Positions 26,318-36,001 of a stretch of DNA of 64,000 nucleotides are shown here, piece by piece; within the stretch, counting starts at the first letter, position 1, and the number at the start of each line of letters is the position of its first letter. This DNA comes from JACOMS01 sp051252005 (lineage in GTDB: Bacteria; Pseudomonadota; Alphaproteobacteria; Caulobacterales; Maricaulaceae). A program made the position numbers and the translations under genes. Location: positions 62,001 through 126,000 of the forward strand of contig JBPOEZ010000003.1 of the NCBI GenBank assembly GCA_051252005.1, written 5' to 3'. The notes under the pieces are model-generated. The model was given only the letters and a program-made list of their open reading frames with translations, had not been told where the DNA came from and did no database searches.

Positions 26318-26664
26318 CAGTCATCCTCAATTTTTAAAATTTTACCCGTACGGGCATCTAACTCGACTTCGCTCACGCGGCCATTAGGCGTCAGTATCTT
26401 TACTTCATATTTCAGCCCGCCCTTGTCTTTCTCGAGTTCGACTTTAAGAACTTCTCCAGGGACCTGCGCCCGCGCCAGATCTAAAATTTTTGAGAGCGTT
26501 ATTAGTTCTCCGCGTTCGACGGCGGATCGTATTTGGCCCGCCTGCCTCGCTTCATTTTTGTTGACGTCTTTATGGGGACCGCCGTGAGCGAGAGCGATGC
26601 CCGTAGCGGCTGTTGCCGACATTACCGTAAATAGTGCTGTGAGTATGTAAGCGTTCTTTTTCAT
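26317..26664 (-). CDS. PepSY domain periplasmic protein
   Basis: Start at the ATG at 26664, with AGAAAGG upstream. About 115 residues: signal peptide (YILTALFTVMSATAATGIAL), then a His-containing linker (HGGPHKD) and a PepSY domain with LITLSKILDLARAQVPGEVL and VSEVELDARTGKILKIEDD in part. Such proteins are often made with PhoPQ-like systems and are thought to modulate signalling or peptidases. It is the first gene of the three-gene operon. Confidence 0.85.
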   Translation of the reverse strand: MKKNAYILTALFTVMSATAATGIALAHGGPHKDVNKNEARQAGQIRSAVERGELITLSKILDLARAQVPGEVLKVELEKDKGGLKYEVKILTPNGRVSEVELDARTGKILKIEDD

Positions 26665-26917
26665 GATAGACCTTTCTGTTTGATAGGCCGCTTTAAACAC
26701 ACCCCGCCTGACAAAGAGCTGACGTGAGAACGAAGACTAAAGTAGCGTCCACAAACTCCACACTTCAGCATCTAAAAACCCTCAAACATACAAATTACGC
26801 CAATTCATAAAATACAATCACTCACTACATTTGCGGCCATTTGGGTCATAAGACCGTGCTTATTTCTGAAAATTCTGCGCAAACGGCGACCTATTAACTA
26901 GTATCCATCACAAGGTT

Positions 26918-28405
26918 TCAATCGCATAGAAGTTGACATTTTTTATATTTGAGCGTCGTCAAATCCGCGATATTTTCGCCGGGACTAGCTACGATCATTA
27001 TTTCAGACGCAAGCGGTTCAAAATCAGCTCGAAAATGCACGCTACTTTTTAAACTTATGATTTTTTCGTTTTCTGGTTCAATTCCCACATGCCTAAACAT
27101 GGCCTGATCTGCGGCTTGCTGGCGTTTGCTCGATATCACAACTTTTATACCACCTAATTTTACGCAAGCCATAAGACCCAGATCCATTGCGCACCCATGG
27201 TAAAAAGGACCTGTTCCCGTAAAAACGCCGTTTGCAACTTTTTCAACGGAAAAACACTCTCTGACAGCAATCTCACCGCTACGGTTCCCACCCAAAGACA
27301 ATTCAACCCAAGCCCCCTCTCCTGCGGCATGGCACTGCTTTGCAGCCTCAGGTGCGCATATCAAACCGACGACGGCAGAAGGTACTGATTGCAAGATAAG
27401 CTCTTGAAGAATTCCAACGGTATCTGAACTTCCCCCGCACCCCGGGTTGTCTTGAGTATCTGCTAAAACAACCGGACCATCGCTAGACGCCGCGATCAAT
27501 TTAGCCCTCTCAACGGCTTGCTCCGCAGTGTAAAGGGTACCCGTAAAATTAGGGCGAAAACTCTCCAACACCGCGGATAGTCTTTTGCAGACCTCATCGC
27601 ATAGCGTCTGCTTTCGCCCATATACAACAATCATAGGCCCTGTATGAACTGTGTCGGCTAACGGAAACCCTGGCGTAAAACTTACTGAAATGATCCCTTC
27701 GTTTGCCTCGCTCGCGTGAATCGCTTCATAGATACCCTTTAGCGCCTCGCTGCCTGTGTACTGCCATACCATGGGGATTAGGTAGCTAGCTCTCGCATAA
27801 GATTTATATGTTTCTACCGTTGACGCGTCCTCCAAAGCCTCCTGTAGTATCTGTCCCGTCCGGCGGCCTGTAGCGGCCATATCAATATGCGGATAAGTTT
27901 GGTATGGAACGAGATAATCAGCGAGTTCAATCATTGACGGACTCACATTCGCATGAAAGTCCAAGCTGCAAACAATGAGAATTGGCTTGGTTAAGATCTG
28001 ATGCAAACGCCTAAGAATTTCGCCTTCTGCATCGTCATAATGACATGCCACCATTGCACCGTGAAAATCTATATACACTGCATCTAGATCTTTGCAGTTG
28101 CCTATTCCCGCTGAAATATGATCCCAAACAAACTCAAACGCCCGTTCAGTGACTGGACCTGACGGGGCCGCTGAACACCAAATTATTGGCTCCGTTTTCC
28201 AACCCTGTAAGTTTGCGTATGCGACGAAGCCTGCAACGGGTATATTCTTTCCCTCAACGGCCTTATAAACTTCATTCCCAAGACACATTCCGGGCCAAGC
28301 GTCAGCAACTTCAAAATCCGTTATGTCAGCGCGGCTATTCGCAAATGTATTAGTTTCGTGTTGAAAACCAATTATCGCGACATTACGCTGTCCGGAACGT
28401 TTCAT
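26918..28405 (-). CDS. M81 family metallopeptidase (MlrC/microcystinase C-like)
   Basis: 495 residues, full length for the family. Motifs seen: FQHETNTFA (14-22), DFHGAMV, CSLDFHANVSPSMIELADYLVPYQTYPH (in part) and ADTQDNPGCGGSSDT, which carry the zinc-binding His and Asp residues of MlrC. MlrC cleaves small linear peptides made from microcystin, but most M81 proteins have unknown substrates. It is the last gene of a five-gene ABC-importer operon, overlapping the nitrilase gene by four bases. This suggests intracellular cleavage of an imported peptide-like compound. Confidence 0.88.
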   Translation of the reverse strand: MKRSGQRNVAIIGFQHETNTFANSRADITDFEVADAWPGMCLGNEVYKAVEGKNIPVAGFVAYANLQGWKTEPIIWCSAAPSGPVTERAFEFVWDHISAGIGNCKDLDAVYIDFHGAMVACHYDDAEGEILRRLHQILTKPILIVCSLDFHANVSPSMIELADYLVPYQTYPHIDMAATGRRTGQILQEALEDASTVETYKSYARASYLIPMVWQYTGSEALKGIYEAIHASEANEGIISVSFTPGFPLADTVHTGPMIVVYGRKQTLCDEVCKRLSAVLESFRPNFTGTLYTAEQAVERAKLIAASSDGPVVLADTQDNPGCGGSSDTVGILQELILQSVPSAVVGLICAPEAAKQCHAAGEGAWVELSLGGNRSGEIAVRECFSVEKVANGVFTGTGPFYHGCAMDLGLMACVKLGGIKVVISSKRQQAADQAMFRHVGIEPENEKIISLKSSVHFRADFEPLASEIMIVASPGENIADLTTLKYKKCQLLCD

Positions 28406-29235
28406 GAATGAATTGGCGGTGAAAAGCTTCTATCATGACTGAGGCTCCCAATTACAGAGCGCGCTTTCTTAATCTCGTCCAACGTAACCGTTGTTGTAAT
28501 AACGCCAATATCTTTCCCAGCGTCAGCTAAAACTTCACCCCAAGGGGAGATTATTAAAGAATGGCCGAAGCTATACCGAACTCCATAATGGTTTCCGGTT
28601 TGCGCTGGAGCAATAATGAAACAGCCATTTTCAATAGCCCTAGCCCTAAGTAGAGAGTGCCAATGTGCTTCGCCAGTCATCTGAGCAAAGGCTGCAGGGA
28701 CCGTAATGAAGTGCACTCCTGCATGTGCGAGGCATCGATATAGATGTGGGAACCTTAGGTCATAGCATATTGTCATTCCCAACTTCCCCCACGGAAGCTC
28801 GGCGGTTACGGCTCGGTCACCTGGATTATACAAATCAGATTCTCTCGCACCTTTGTTACCGGGGATATTGGCATCAAATAAATGTATCTTATCATAATAG
28901 GAAACGACCTCACCTTTAGGAGAGAGCAAAAAGCTTCGGTTTGCCATAGAGCCATTCTCATGCCGAACAGTTAAAGAGCCAACGAGCACCCAATAGTCAT
29001 ATTGGCTAGCGAGTTTTGAAATCACCTTAAGCGCTCTGCTTTCGCTTGGTAAACACGCATGATTTCGCATAGCGGCTTTATCGCCGCTAAGAAATTCACA
29101 AGCCTCTGGCAAGGCTACAAAATCAGCGCCTTGGGAATGCGCTTCTTTCATCAACAATTCTATTTGTGCAAGATTTCCATCTAAATCATCAGTCGTATGC
29201 GTTTGGATGCAGGAGGCCTTGAATGAACGATTCAC
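28402..29235 (-). CDS. carbon-nitrogen hydrolase (nitrilase superfamily)
   Basis: 277 residues with the triad in place: Glu in ALPEACEF (41-48), Lys in YYDKIHLFD and Cys in GMTICYDLRFPHLYR. The length and motifs fit omega-amidase/Nit-type or N-carbamoyl hydrolases that cut linear amides. It sits between the ABC ATPase (three bases away) and the M81 peptidase, so it probably hydrolyses an amide of the imported compound or a gamma-glutamyl/omega-amide product formed later. No signal peptide. Confidence 0.9.
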   Translation of the reverse strand: MNRSFKASCIQTHTTDDLDGNLAQIELLMKEAHSQGADFVALPEACEFLSGDKAAMRNHACLPSESRALKVISKLASQYDYWVLVGSLTVRHENGSMANRSFLLSPKGEVVSYYDKIHLFDANIPGNKGARESDLYNPGDRAVTAELPWGKLGMTICYDLRFPHLYRCLAHAGVHFITVPAAFAQMTGEAHWHSLLRARAIENGCFIIAPAQTGNHYGVRYSFGHSLIISPWGEVLADAGKDIGVITTTVTLDEIKKARSVIGSLSHDRSFSPPIHS

Positions 29236-29238
29236 AAT

Positions 29239-30330
29239 TTACTCCTCCGCGTTGAAAACAATGCAATCGTCGGCGAGGAAGTAAAGTGTTACGATGTCGT
29301 TCCCGATTTCTTCAGCAGTCTCAGCCCGCATGAGCTGGCCGTCCGCCAATCGCAAAGAATGTTCAAAACGCGCACCTAGATATTCACTCGACTCAAGTTT
29401 AGCGTCGATTGTGTTATACGCCTGCACATTGTCTTGAATTTCGCTACTTGAGAGAGAAATATTTTCTGGGCGGATCGATACTGTGACCGTGTCACCATTA
29501 TTGACATTTTTACGAGCACGGCTGCGAATAAGAACTTCACCACACTTAACAGTGCAACGCCCCGCCTCGTCTACAGCGGAAACTGTCCCAGTCAAAAAGT
29601 TACTATTTCCCATGAAATCAGCGACGAATGCACTCGCTGGATATTTATAAATATTTTCCGGCGTGTCGAGCTGTACCAACTTACCATTATTCATAATGGC
29701 AATACGGTCACTAAGCGATAGCGCTTCTGTTTGATCATGTGTCACATAGACCGTGGTGAGATTTAGGCTTTCCGTCAGAGATTTAAGCCAAATCCGAGCC
29801 TTAATCCTCAGTTTAGCATCTAGATTAGATAGCGGCTCATCCAATAATAGGAGCTGGGGTTCATATATCAATGTTCGCGCAAGAGCAACGCGCTGTTGTT
29901 GCCCGCCAGATAACTCGTGCGGATACCGGTCAATGAGGCCTTCCATCTCCACCAAAGCCAGCGCCGCTTTGATACGCTTTTCTTTTTCCTGTTTGCCAAC
30001 TTTCCGCAACTTCAAAGGAAAGTCCAAGTTCTTGCGAACGGTCATATGAGGCCACAGCGCATAAGACTGAAATACTAAGCCACAATTACGTTTCTCAGGC
30101 TCCAGAAAGACCTTGTTTTCTACATCACAGAAAACCTGATCATTTAAATACATGTTCCCAAGCGTCGGTTTATCAAGTCCTGCGATTGCAAACAAAGTCG
30201 TAGACTTCCCGCACCCTGACGGCCCCAATAGAGTGAGGAACTCTCCGTCTTTTACGGTTATACTAACGTCATCGACGGCTTTAACCTCACCATAATGCTT
30301 GGAGAAGTTTTCAATTGATAATCTAGCCAT
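29239..30330 (-). CDS. ABC transporter ATP-binding protein (Fe3+/polyamine-importer type)
   Basis: 363 residues: Walker A GPSGCGKST, Q-loop, signature LSGGQQQRVALAR, Walker B LLLLDEPLSNLDAK, the switch His in THDQTEAL and a C-terminal TOBE-like domain (SIRPENISLSSSE). This is the FbpC/PotA class energising import through a dual permease. It overlaps the permease gene by eight bases and belongs to the binding-protein/permease/ATPase/nitrilase/M81 operon. Confidence 0.94.
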   Translation of the reverse strand: MARLSIENFSKHYGEVKAVDDVSITVKDGEFLTLLGPSGCGKSTTLFAIAGLDKPTLGNMYLNDQVFCDVENKVFLEPEKRNCGLVFQSYALWPHMTVRKNLDFPLKLRKVGKQEKEKRIKAALALVEMEGLIDRYPHELSGGQQQRVALARTLIYEPQLLLLDEPLSNLDAKLRIKARIWLKSLTESLNLTTVYVTHDQTEALSLSDRIAIMNNGKLVQLDTPENIYKYPASAFVADFMGNSNFLTGTVSAVDEAGRCTVKCGEVLIRSRARKNVNNGDTVTVSIRPENISLSSSEIQDNVQAYNTIDAKLESSEYLGARFEHSLRLADGQLMRAETAEEIGNDIVTLYFLADDCIVFNAEE

Positions 30331-32053
30331 ATATTTTTACTCCTAATACTCTTTTCGCGAATGTAACGAAGACAACTGTAATGCCGATCTGAATTGCGGC
30401 TAACGCTGCGACCGCGCCCGTGTCGCCATTGCCCCAGAAGGACAACATGGTGGTTCCGATAATTTCACTGCCTGGAGCAAACAGGAATGCAGCAGAGGCA
30501 TATTCTTTGAGGAAACCTAGGAACAACAACACATAAGCAGCAAACAACGCTGGCTTTATGATTGGAAAAATGATTTCCCGAGTAGTTGTCCACCAATCCG
30601 CCCCAACCGTCCGGGAGGATTGATCAAGGTCTTTCCCTATTTGCAGAAGCATTGGAGATATCGCACCAAACGCTGTGGGAATTCTTCTCATTGTAAATGC
30701 CAGAATGAGGATCCAAACGGTGCCATACATTACGCTCATGAACGGGAATAATAACATCGCCCAAAAGAAACCAATGCCCGCGACAATACCGGGTACAGCG
30801 CGCGGATACAGAGCCACAAACTCCATTTGCTTTCTAAACCTGAAGCCAGACCGGTGCACCACTATCGTAATGAGAGATATCACCATAACCGCGATTGCAG
30901 CACCAACACTTGCAACGAAAATACTATTCGTTATGGAGCGTCTATAGGCTTCATATTCAAAAATAAGGTGGAAATGATCTAGCGTAAATAAATCCCATGG
31001 CGCCATTAACGGCGTTAGGAAGCTGGTAACGGAACGGAGTAGTACACCGCCAATCACAACAACCAGCGTGAGGATAAAGTAAATACTTAAGGCAATACTG
31101 ACGGGCCAACGCAATTTCCCTAAGTCAAACACCTTCTGACGAGAGGCCTTACCCTTCACCGAGATGAACCGTTCAGCATTGGTAAGCAACTTCCTTTGGA
31201 TCATGATAAGAACTGTAATTAATCCAAGTAGAAAAATCGCAGCAGCACCGATCATACCATAGTCAGGGTTAGTTTTCCCTAAACCTTCAATATACAAGAA
31301 CGTAGTGAAGAAATCCAAACCAGCCGGCGAACCAAAAATTAACGGCACAGATAACATTTCCAATGCTCCGATAAATGTCAGCATTGAACTGTAAATAATT
31401 GCCGGACGCAGCATAGGAATCGTCACTTTTCGTATGACAGTAAGCGGCCCTGCTCCCATTGTCCGCGCGGCATCCTCCAAGGATGCATCAGCTGATTTCA
31501 CCGAGCTGTAACAGAATAAATGGACCATTGGGGACATTGCACATCCAGCGACAACGGCCATCCCCGGAATGGTATATAGATTCCAAAATTCAGTTCCAAT
31601 CCACCCTCTGACGAGCAGCGTTATATAACCTGATGGACCGTACATTAAGAACCATCCAAATGCTAACACCAGATGTGACACATACATTGGCCAAAGCACG
31701 ACTTCATTTAGCGCTTTCTTAAAATGAAGGTTACAACGGCCCAGCAATACAGCCGTGCTGACCCCCATAAACATGGCGATTATTGTTGTTGCAAATGCGA
31801 GAAGCACGGAATTTACAAGCGCTCTGTAAAACTTGGCATTGGTGAATAAGTTCGTAAAGTTTTCAACAGTGAAGATACGCGTTTTTTCGTATATCGGCTC
31901 ATCGAGAACTGATTGAAATATAATCGGCGCCAGGGGTGCAGCAACTAACGCGAGCACTAACAGCCCCATAGTATATTGGATAAGCGTCGCTCGTTTCAGC
32001 ATACGTATCCCGGAATCCGCGACCTCCTTATTTCCGCCTATTTTATCAGACAT
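30323..32053 (-). CDS. ABC transporter permease (FbpB-like, two fused membrane domains)
   Basis: 576 residues with about 12 membrane helices in two similar halves. Each half carries an EAA-type ATPase contact loop (DAARTMGAGPLTVIRKVTIP and SSRTVGADWWTTTREIIFP). This fused architecture is the FbpB/ferric-importer type. It lies 27 bases after the binding-protein gene. The partner binding proteins are encoded at 32081 and probably also at 33747. Confidence 0.93.
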   Translation of the reverse strand: MSDKIGGNKEVADSGIRMLKRATLIQYTMGLLVLALVAAPLAPIIFQSVLDEPIYEKTRIFTVENFTNLFTNAKFYRALVNSVLLAFATTIIAMFMGVSTAVLLGRCNLHFKKALNEVVLWPMYVSHLVLAFGWFLMYGPSGYITLLVRGWIGTEFWNLYTIPGMAVVAGCAMSPMVHLFCYSSVKSADASLEDAARTMGAGPLTVIRKVTIPMLRPAIIYSSMLTFIGALEMLSVPLIFGSPAGLDFFTTFLYIEGLGKTNPDYGMIGAAAIFLLGLITVLIMIQRKLLTNAERFISVKGKASRQKVFDLGKLRWPVSIALSIYFILTLVVVIGGVLLRSVTSFLTPLMAPWDLFTLDHFHLIFEYEAYRRSITNSIFVASVGAAIAVMVISLITIVVHRSGFRFRKQMEFVALYPRAVPGIVAGIGFFWAMLLFPFMSVMYGTVWILILAFTMRRIPTAFGAISPMLLQIGKDLDQSSRTVGADWWTTTREIIFPIIKPALFAAYVLLFLGFLKEYASAAFLFAPGSEIIGTTMLSFWGNGDTGAVAALAAIQIGITVVFVTFAKRVLGVKIYG

Positions 32054-32080
32054 CGTCCTTGCTCCATTTATACAATGTGA

Positions 32081-33169
32081 TCATTTTTCTAATCCGTAGG
32101 AAACCTTCCAACGATCCAAAAAAGTTTTTCGATCCGCCAACGATATTGATGGATACTCAATTCTAACAATGTTATCCTCGCCAATCTCATCCAGAATATC
32201 TTGATAGGTAATATTTCCAGTATCAGCGGAAGTAATTCCAGCTCGGTAGGGCGTCATTCCGCCCAGCCCTACAGCGACTTGTCCTTCGTGTGACAAGATA
32301 TAGTCGACTAAAAGCTTTGCGGATTCAGGGTCTTTAGACTGCTTGGTTATCCCCATGCCCCTTAAGAATACTGGGGTACCATCCTTGATGAGGCTCCAAC
32401 CCAATATTTTCTCCCGATTGGGTTGGGCCATCTTTGGAAACACAGTTATTCCAGATACATAGTACCCCGCAACATACTCTCCCGATGTCACCTTTTCGAC
32501 CATAGACGAACCGCCATTTTCAGGACGAGTATTCTTGCCTAGCTGGTCAAACATACTCCACGCATTATCGCCAAAGTCAGCATAGGCCGCCAAGTGAATA
32601 GCCTCGCCAAAAGAATGTGTGCCAGCATTATAAGTTGTAAGCTTACCTTTATATCCATCGGGAAGCTGCGAGAGAGCCTCAAGCGAATCAGGAGCCGTAT
32701 CCATAAGGAATTTGTTGTAGATAATTACCATCGGGTCCGCAGACACGGTATATAGCCCAGGAAAAGGAGCGCTCCACTCGGGAAGAGCGGAGGCCTCGGC
32801 GGATTGATACTCCAATAACTCACCGCGCTCTATAAATCTCAACCATGCATCTGGCGCGGCTGTAGCAATAATGTCGGCCGTCGCCGCATTGGCGGACGTT
32901 TCTGTGTAATACCGCTCAAAACCAGCAGCGGCTCCGAGATCAACCGCATGCACTTCAATGTTCGGGTGCTTCTCTTGAAAGCCTCGGATTACATAGCGCC
33001 AATTATACTCGGCCATATTGGAATAGACCATAATACTTTTCGACTTGTGGGCACTCTTTAATTCAGACTGAACGCCTGTGTCGCGTATATCCGCAGTACA
33101 GGACAGCAAGCCCATTGGGAGCAACAGCCCCGCCGCAAAAATCGTTTTTTTGAGTATTCGCGCTAACAT
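32081..33169 (-). CDS. extracellular solute-binding lipoprotein, family 1 (first copy)
   Basis: 362 residues with lipobox GLLSC, then IMVYSNMAEYNWRYVIRGF, the first lobe of FbpA/family-1 binding proteins, and YYVSGITVFPKMA, FLRGMGITKQSKDPESAKLLVDYILS (in part) in the second. It is the first gene of the importer operon. A GntR-type operator copy is centred about 47 bases upstream of the ATG. It is a clear paralogue of the protein at 33747. The ligand may be a ferric chelate or an organic acid/phosphonate-like compound; this cannot be decided here. Confidence 0.9.
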   Translation of the reverse strand: MLARILKKTIFAAGLLLPMGLLSCTADIRDTGVQSELKSAHKSKSIMVYSNMAEYNWRYVIRGFQEKHPNIEVHAVDLGAAAGFERYYTETSANAATADIIATAAPDAWLRFIERGELLEYQSAEASALPEWSAPFPGLYTVSADPMVIIYNKFLMDTAPDSLEALSQLPDGYKGKLTTYNAGTHSFGEAIHLAAYADFGDNAWSMFDQLGKNTRPENGGSSMVEKVTSGEYVAGYYVSGITVFPKMAQPNREKILGWSLIKDGTPVFLRGMGITKQSKDPESAKLLVDYILSHEGQVAVGLGGMTPYRAGITSADTGNITYQDILDEIGEDNIVRIEYPSISLADRKTFLDRWKVSYGLEK

Positions 33170-33208
33170 TTACAATCCTAAAGGCAGGGATAATTGGCAT
33201 TGAATAAT

Positions 33209-33223
33209 TATAGTAGCCAATTT
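33209..33223. promoter_or_regulatory. TAGTAGCCAAT operator copy a (ABC operon)
   Basis: TATAGTAGCCAATTT, about 40 bases upstream of the first binding-protein ATG. One of six copies restricted to the promoters of the 26.9-46.9 kb block. Confidence 0.65.
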
Positions 33224-33606
33224 AGGCGATTATGCAATAGCTATATTTATCTAAACTTCGAAACATTCGTTTTCCGAATGCTCACACTCAAAGAGACCGC
33301 AAATTACACAACTATCTTTGATTTGTTTTGTCTTCAGAATGCATGCTGGCCGCAAGAGTTTACGCGGCGTTACCGGGCCAATTAGCCTGCCATAAACGGC
33401 GGCATTCCTGTTATAGCTAGGCACGGATCGTTCACCCCCGCCCCATGTGAACGGCCCATTGTATATGCCAAGGTTTTTTCGTGAAGGAGTCATTATCAAA
33501 GCGTTCAAGCTGCATATTGTAGCGACAAAAGAACTGCGGTTTAATCTAACACACGATAAAGCCTGTTAGGGTAAGCAGACCAAAATCCACTAAAAATACG
33601 AGGAAT

Positions 33607-33639
33607 TCCTGCCGAGCTCTAGAACAAAGCTCGGCAGGA
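33607..33639. repeat. perfect 12-base inverted repeat hairpin
   Basis: TCCTGCCGAGCT and its exact complement, nine bases apart. It lies 108 bases past the stop of the TonB-receptor operon. No T-run follows, so a terminator is possible but not typical. Confidence 0.6.
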
Positions 33640-33746
33640 CGACTATCACCAAGGACACTTAAGGCGGGGGAACACCCAAGGCCAAACCGGTTCAAGTCAT
33701 AGACGGTCAAAAATTGAATATTTCAATCCAAATGCGCAAAGCAAAC

Positions 33747-34916
33747 CTACTCTTTAAGGCGATACTTACTTTTCCATCCTTCAATAAAGGCGTCAGTTTC
33801 AGCAAGTAGCTCTTTGTCATATAAAACACGAAAAACATTGTCTTCACCAACTTCATCGACGATATCGGCGTAGGTTAAATAAGGAACATCTCCCTTTTTA
33901 ACATCCGAACGATATGGCGTCATGCCGCCCTTACCAACCGCGATTTGTCCTTCTCGAGAAAGAATGAAGTTGAGCATTAATTTGGCTAGCGCCGGACTTG
34001 TCGCTTCCTGCGTCACGGCCATTCCTCGGACAAAGACAGGCGTACCATCCTCGATTAAGCTCCACCCAATCACCTTATCACGCCCCTTCTGCTTCATAAA
34101 AGGAAACACCGTGATGCCAGAAATGAAGTAGCCGGCAACAAATTCACCCGCAGCGATTTTATCCGACATTACAGCACCGCCATTTTCAAGGCGAGTTATC
34201 GCGCCGAGCTCCGTTGTAGCTTGCTCACTTTCCCCCTTCAGAAACCTATCAAAGTACCAATGGATTGCCAAAGCAAATGAATGACTGGCGGCGTTATACG
34301 TAACGACTTTGTCTTTGAATTTACCCTCTTGCGACCATTTTCTAAAATCACCCATAGAAGTCGGCCGTTCAGATTCATCGAGGAGTATTTTATTGTGAAC
34401 AATAATCATTGGGTCAGTTGAAATAGTATACAACCCAGGAAAAGGCTTACTCCACTCAGGGACTTCATCTTGATGCGGGGATTCATAAGGACTTATACCG
34501 CCTTTTTCTTGAAATCTAATCCAAGCATTAGGAGCTCCACTCACGATAAAATCAGCGGTCCTATGATCAACAGAACTCTCGGCTAAATAACGCTCAAAAA
34601 CTTTTGACGGACCCATATCGAGTGTATGCACCGTCCCTTTCGTCCAAGGGTATTTGGCCGTAAACTCCTCTAAAATATATTCCCAATTATATTCAGCCAC
34701 ATTGGAATATATCAGCAAGTCCTTCTCGGTCTTGGACGCCTCAATAAGCTCAGCATATCCCTCAGGTAGCGGGGCCTCAACAAGCTGCGCAGCACCTTCC
34801 GTTTTCGAACTCTCCACAGAAGGGCTGCTAATAGAACTATCCTCTGCTCCGCTGCAACCGGACAAACCAATCACGCCAACTGACACACATGCGAGTAATA
34901 TTTTCTTTAATGTCAT
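33747..34916 (-). CDS. extracellular solute-binding lipoprotein, family 1 (second copy)
   Basis: 389 residues with lipobox GLSGC, a Ser/Glu-rich linker of about 25 residues and the same body as the first copy: LLIYSNVAEYNWEYILEEF, FIVSGAPNAWIRF, GYFISGITVFPFM, FVRGMAVTQEATSPALAKLML in part. It has no permease or ATPase of its own; instead it closes the TonB-receptor/PepSY-membrane-protein operon, sharing four bases with the latter. Two binding proteins feeding one importer, or recognising two forms of the ligand, is the simplest reading. Confidence 0.9.
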   Translation of the reverse strand: MTLKKILLACVSVGVIGLSGCSGAEDSSISSPSVESSKTEGAAQLVEAPLPEGYAELIEASKTEKDLLIYSNVAEYNWEYILEEFTAKYPWTKGTVHTLDMGPSKVFERYLAESSVDHRTADFIVSGAPNAWIRFQEKGGISPYESPHQDEVPEWSKPFPGLYTISTDPMIIVHNKILLDESERPTSMGDFRKWSQEGKFKDKVVTYNAASHSFALAIHWYFDRFLKGESEQATTELGAITRLENGGAVMSDKIAAGEFVAGYFISGITVFPFMKQKGRDKVIGWSLIEDGTPVFVRGMAVTQEATSPALAKLMLNFILSREGQIAVGKGGMTPYRSDVKKGDVPYLTYADIVDEVGEDNVFRVLYDKELLAETDAFIEGWKSKYRLKE

Positions 34917-35992
34917 GAGATTTTTTTCCTTTTTCCCTTTACCATTTTTTTCTTTGAACGCGTTTTTTTATTTAACCACATCCAAACCCCTGTTATCAAA
35001 ATCGACAACATACCAAGAGCGAGCAGGCTCATTAGCCAATTGCCTATACGGCCCAAATACTGGCCGGTATGCACAGGATAAGCCCAATTCATGAAGGCGA
35101 GCCCGAAGCTCTCATCCTTAGCGCGAACAATGGATGTAACTGACCGCTGCGACATAGAATAATGCACCTGAGTAATAGCTTTTGGACGCAATACATCTGC
35201 CTCGTACATCAGGATACGTGCGGCATCCCCGTCACGAGAAAACCGTATCGCCTTTATGCCCTCATTTTTCTCCCCATTAAGCAAGCAAAGCACCAATCCG
35301 TCCAAAGTCAAACTCGACGCACAAGGCATGTCTTCCGCGGAGGCCAGAGCGGCACTATCAATGCGAAACGTTTTTATAATTTGCGTCCTATAGATCATAA
35401 GCAAGGCCGTCACCGCCATCACAAACATACTAACCGAAAGAAGCACTCCGAGTACCCGATGGATATCGAAGAGCAGCAAACCTCGACGGGCTGACCAGCG
35501 TATATTAAGAGGCCGGCGTTTTGCTAGCGGCCACCATAAATACACACCCGAAATACACCAAAAACACATTGTGATAGCAAGGATAGAGACCACCTTTCGG
35601 CCCCAGTTATTATTCAGCAAATGGTCATGAAAATTAAATAGACCATTTGGAATTCTGCTCAGTCCGGACAAGGGTACAACGCGTTGTGAGTTTCCCACCA
35701 CAGCATCAAAAGAAGCGCCCTCTTCAATATGCTCTAGCCTTATAACGTATCCTCGAACCGTCTGTGTTGGAAAGGTAAATCTAGTGAGCCGGTAATTTGG
35801 ATGAGACCGGCTCAAACTTTCCATTGTCTCATCAATAGATATTGATGAGACAATGTCATTTTCGACAGGGTACAAGCCTGCTTTTAATTGTGGTTTGTAC
35901 AGAAGCGCAAAGCCCGATATAATTTGCAAAAACAACCAGCCCCCTAAAATAAGGGCACACCACTTATGGATTGTCTTTACTTGGCTAAGCAT
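34913..35992 (-). CDS. PepSY-associated transmembrane protein (PiuB/ferric-reductase-like)
   Basis: 359 residues with four membrane helices: KTIHKWCALILGGWLFLQIISG in part at 6-27, a long periplasmic part with the NGLFNFHDHLL segment, a helix pair near 140-160 and 180-205, and a last helix LLALGMLSILITGVWMWL. His residues at the helix ends (IHKW, FHDH, IHRV) could bind haem. Related proteins are found with siderophore receptors and are thought to reduce ferric chelates. It lies nine bases after the TonB receptor gene. Confidence 0.85.
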   Translation of the reverse strand: MLSQVKTIHKWCALILGGWLFLQIISGFALLYKPQLKAGLYPVENDIVSSISIDETMESLSRSHPNYRLTRFTFPTQTVRGYVIRLEHIEEGASFDAVVGNSQRVVPLSGLSRIPNGLFNFHDHLLNNNWGRKVVSILAITMCFWCISGVYLWWPLAKRRPLNIRWSARRGLLLFDIHRVLGVLLSVSMFVMAVTALLMIYRTQIIKTFRIDSAALASAEDMPCASSLTLDGLVLCLLNGEKNEGIKAIRFSRDGDAARILMYEADVLRPKAITQVHYSMSQRSVTSIVRAKDESFGLAFMNWAYPVHTGQYLGRIGNWLMSLLALGMLSILITGVWMWLNKKTRSKKKMVKGKRKKIS

Positions 35993-36001
35993 CCTAGAAG
36001 G

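Larger units (their letters stand above)
33170..33746. other. 577-base inter-operon region without a convincing gene
   Basis: It separates two minus-strand operons. It holds the operator copy at 33209 and the hairpin at 33607. Between them I see only reading frames of unlikely composition. Confidence 0.5.

Noticed and set aside
33251..33508. 85-codon minus-strand frame in the 577-base spacer
   Set aside because: No ribosome site, unlikely composition with scattered Cys, and no resemblance to any family.
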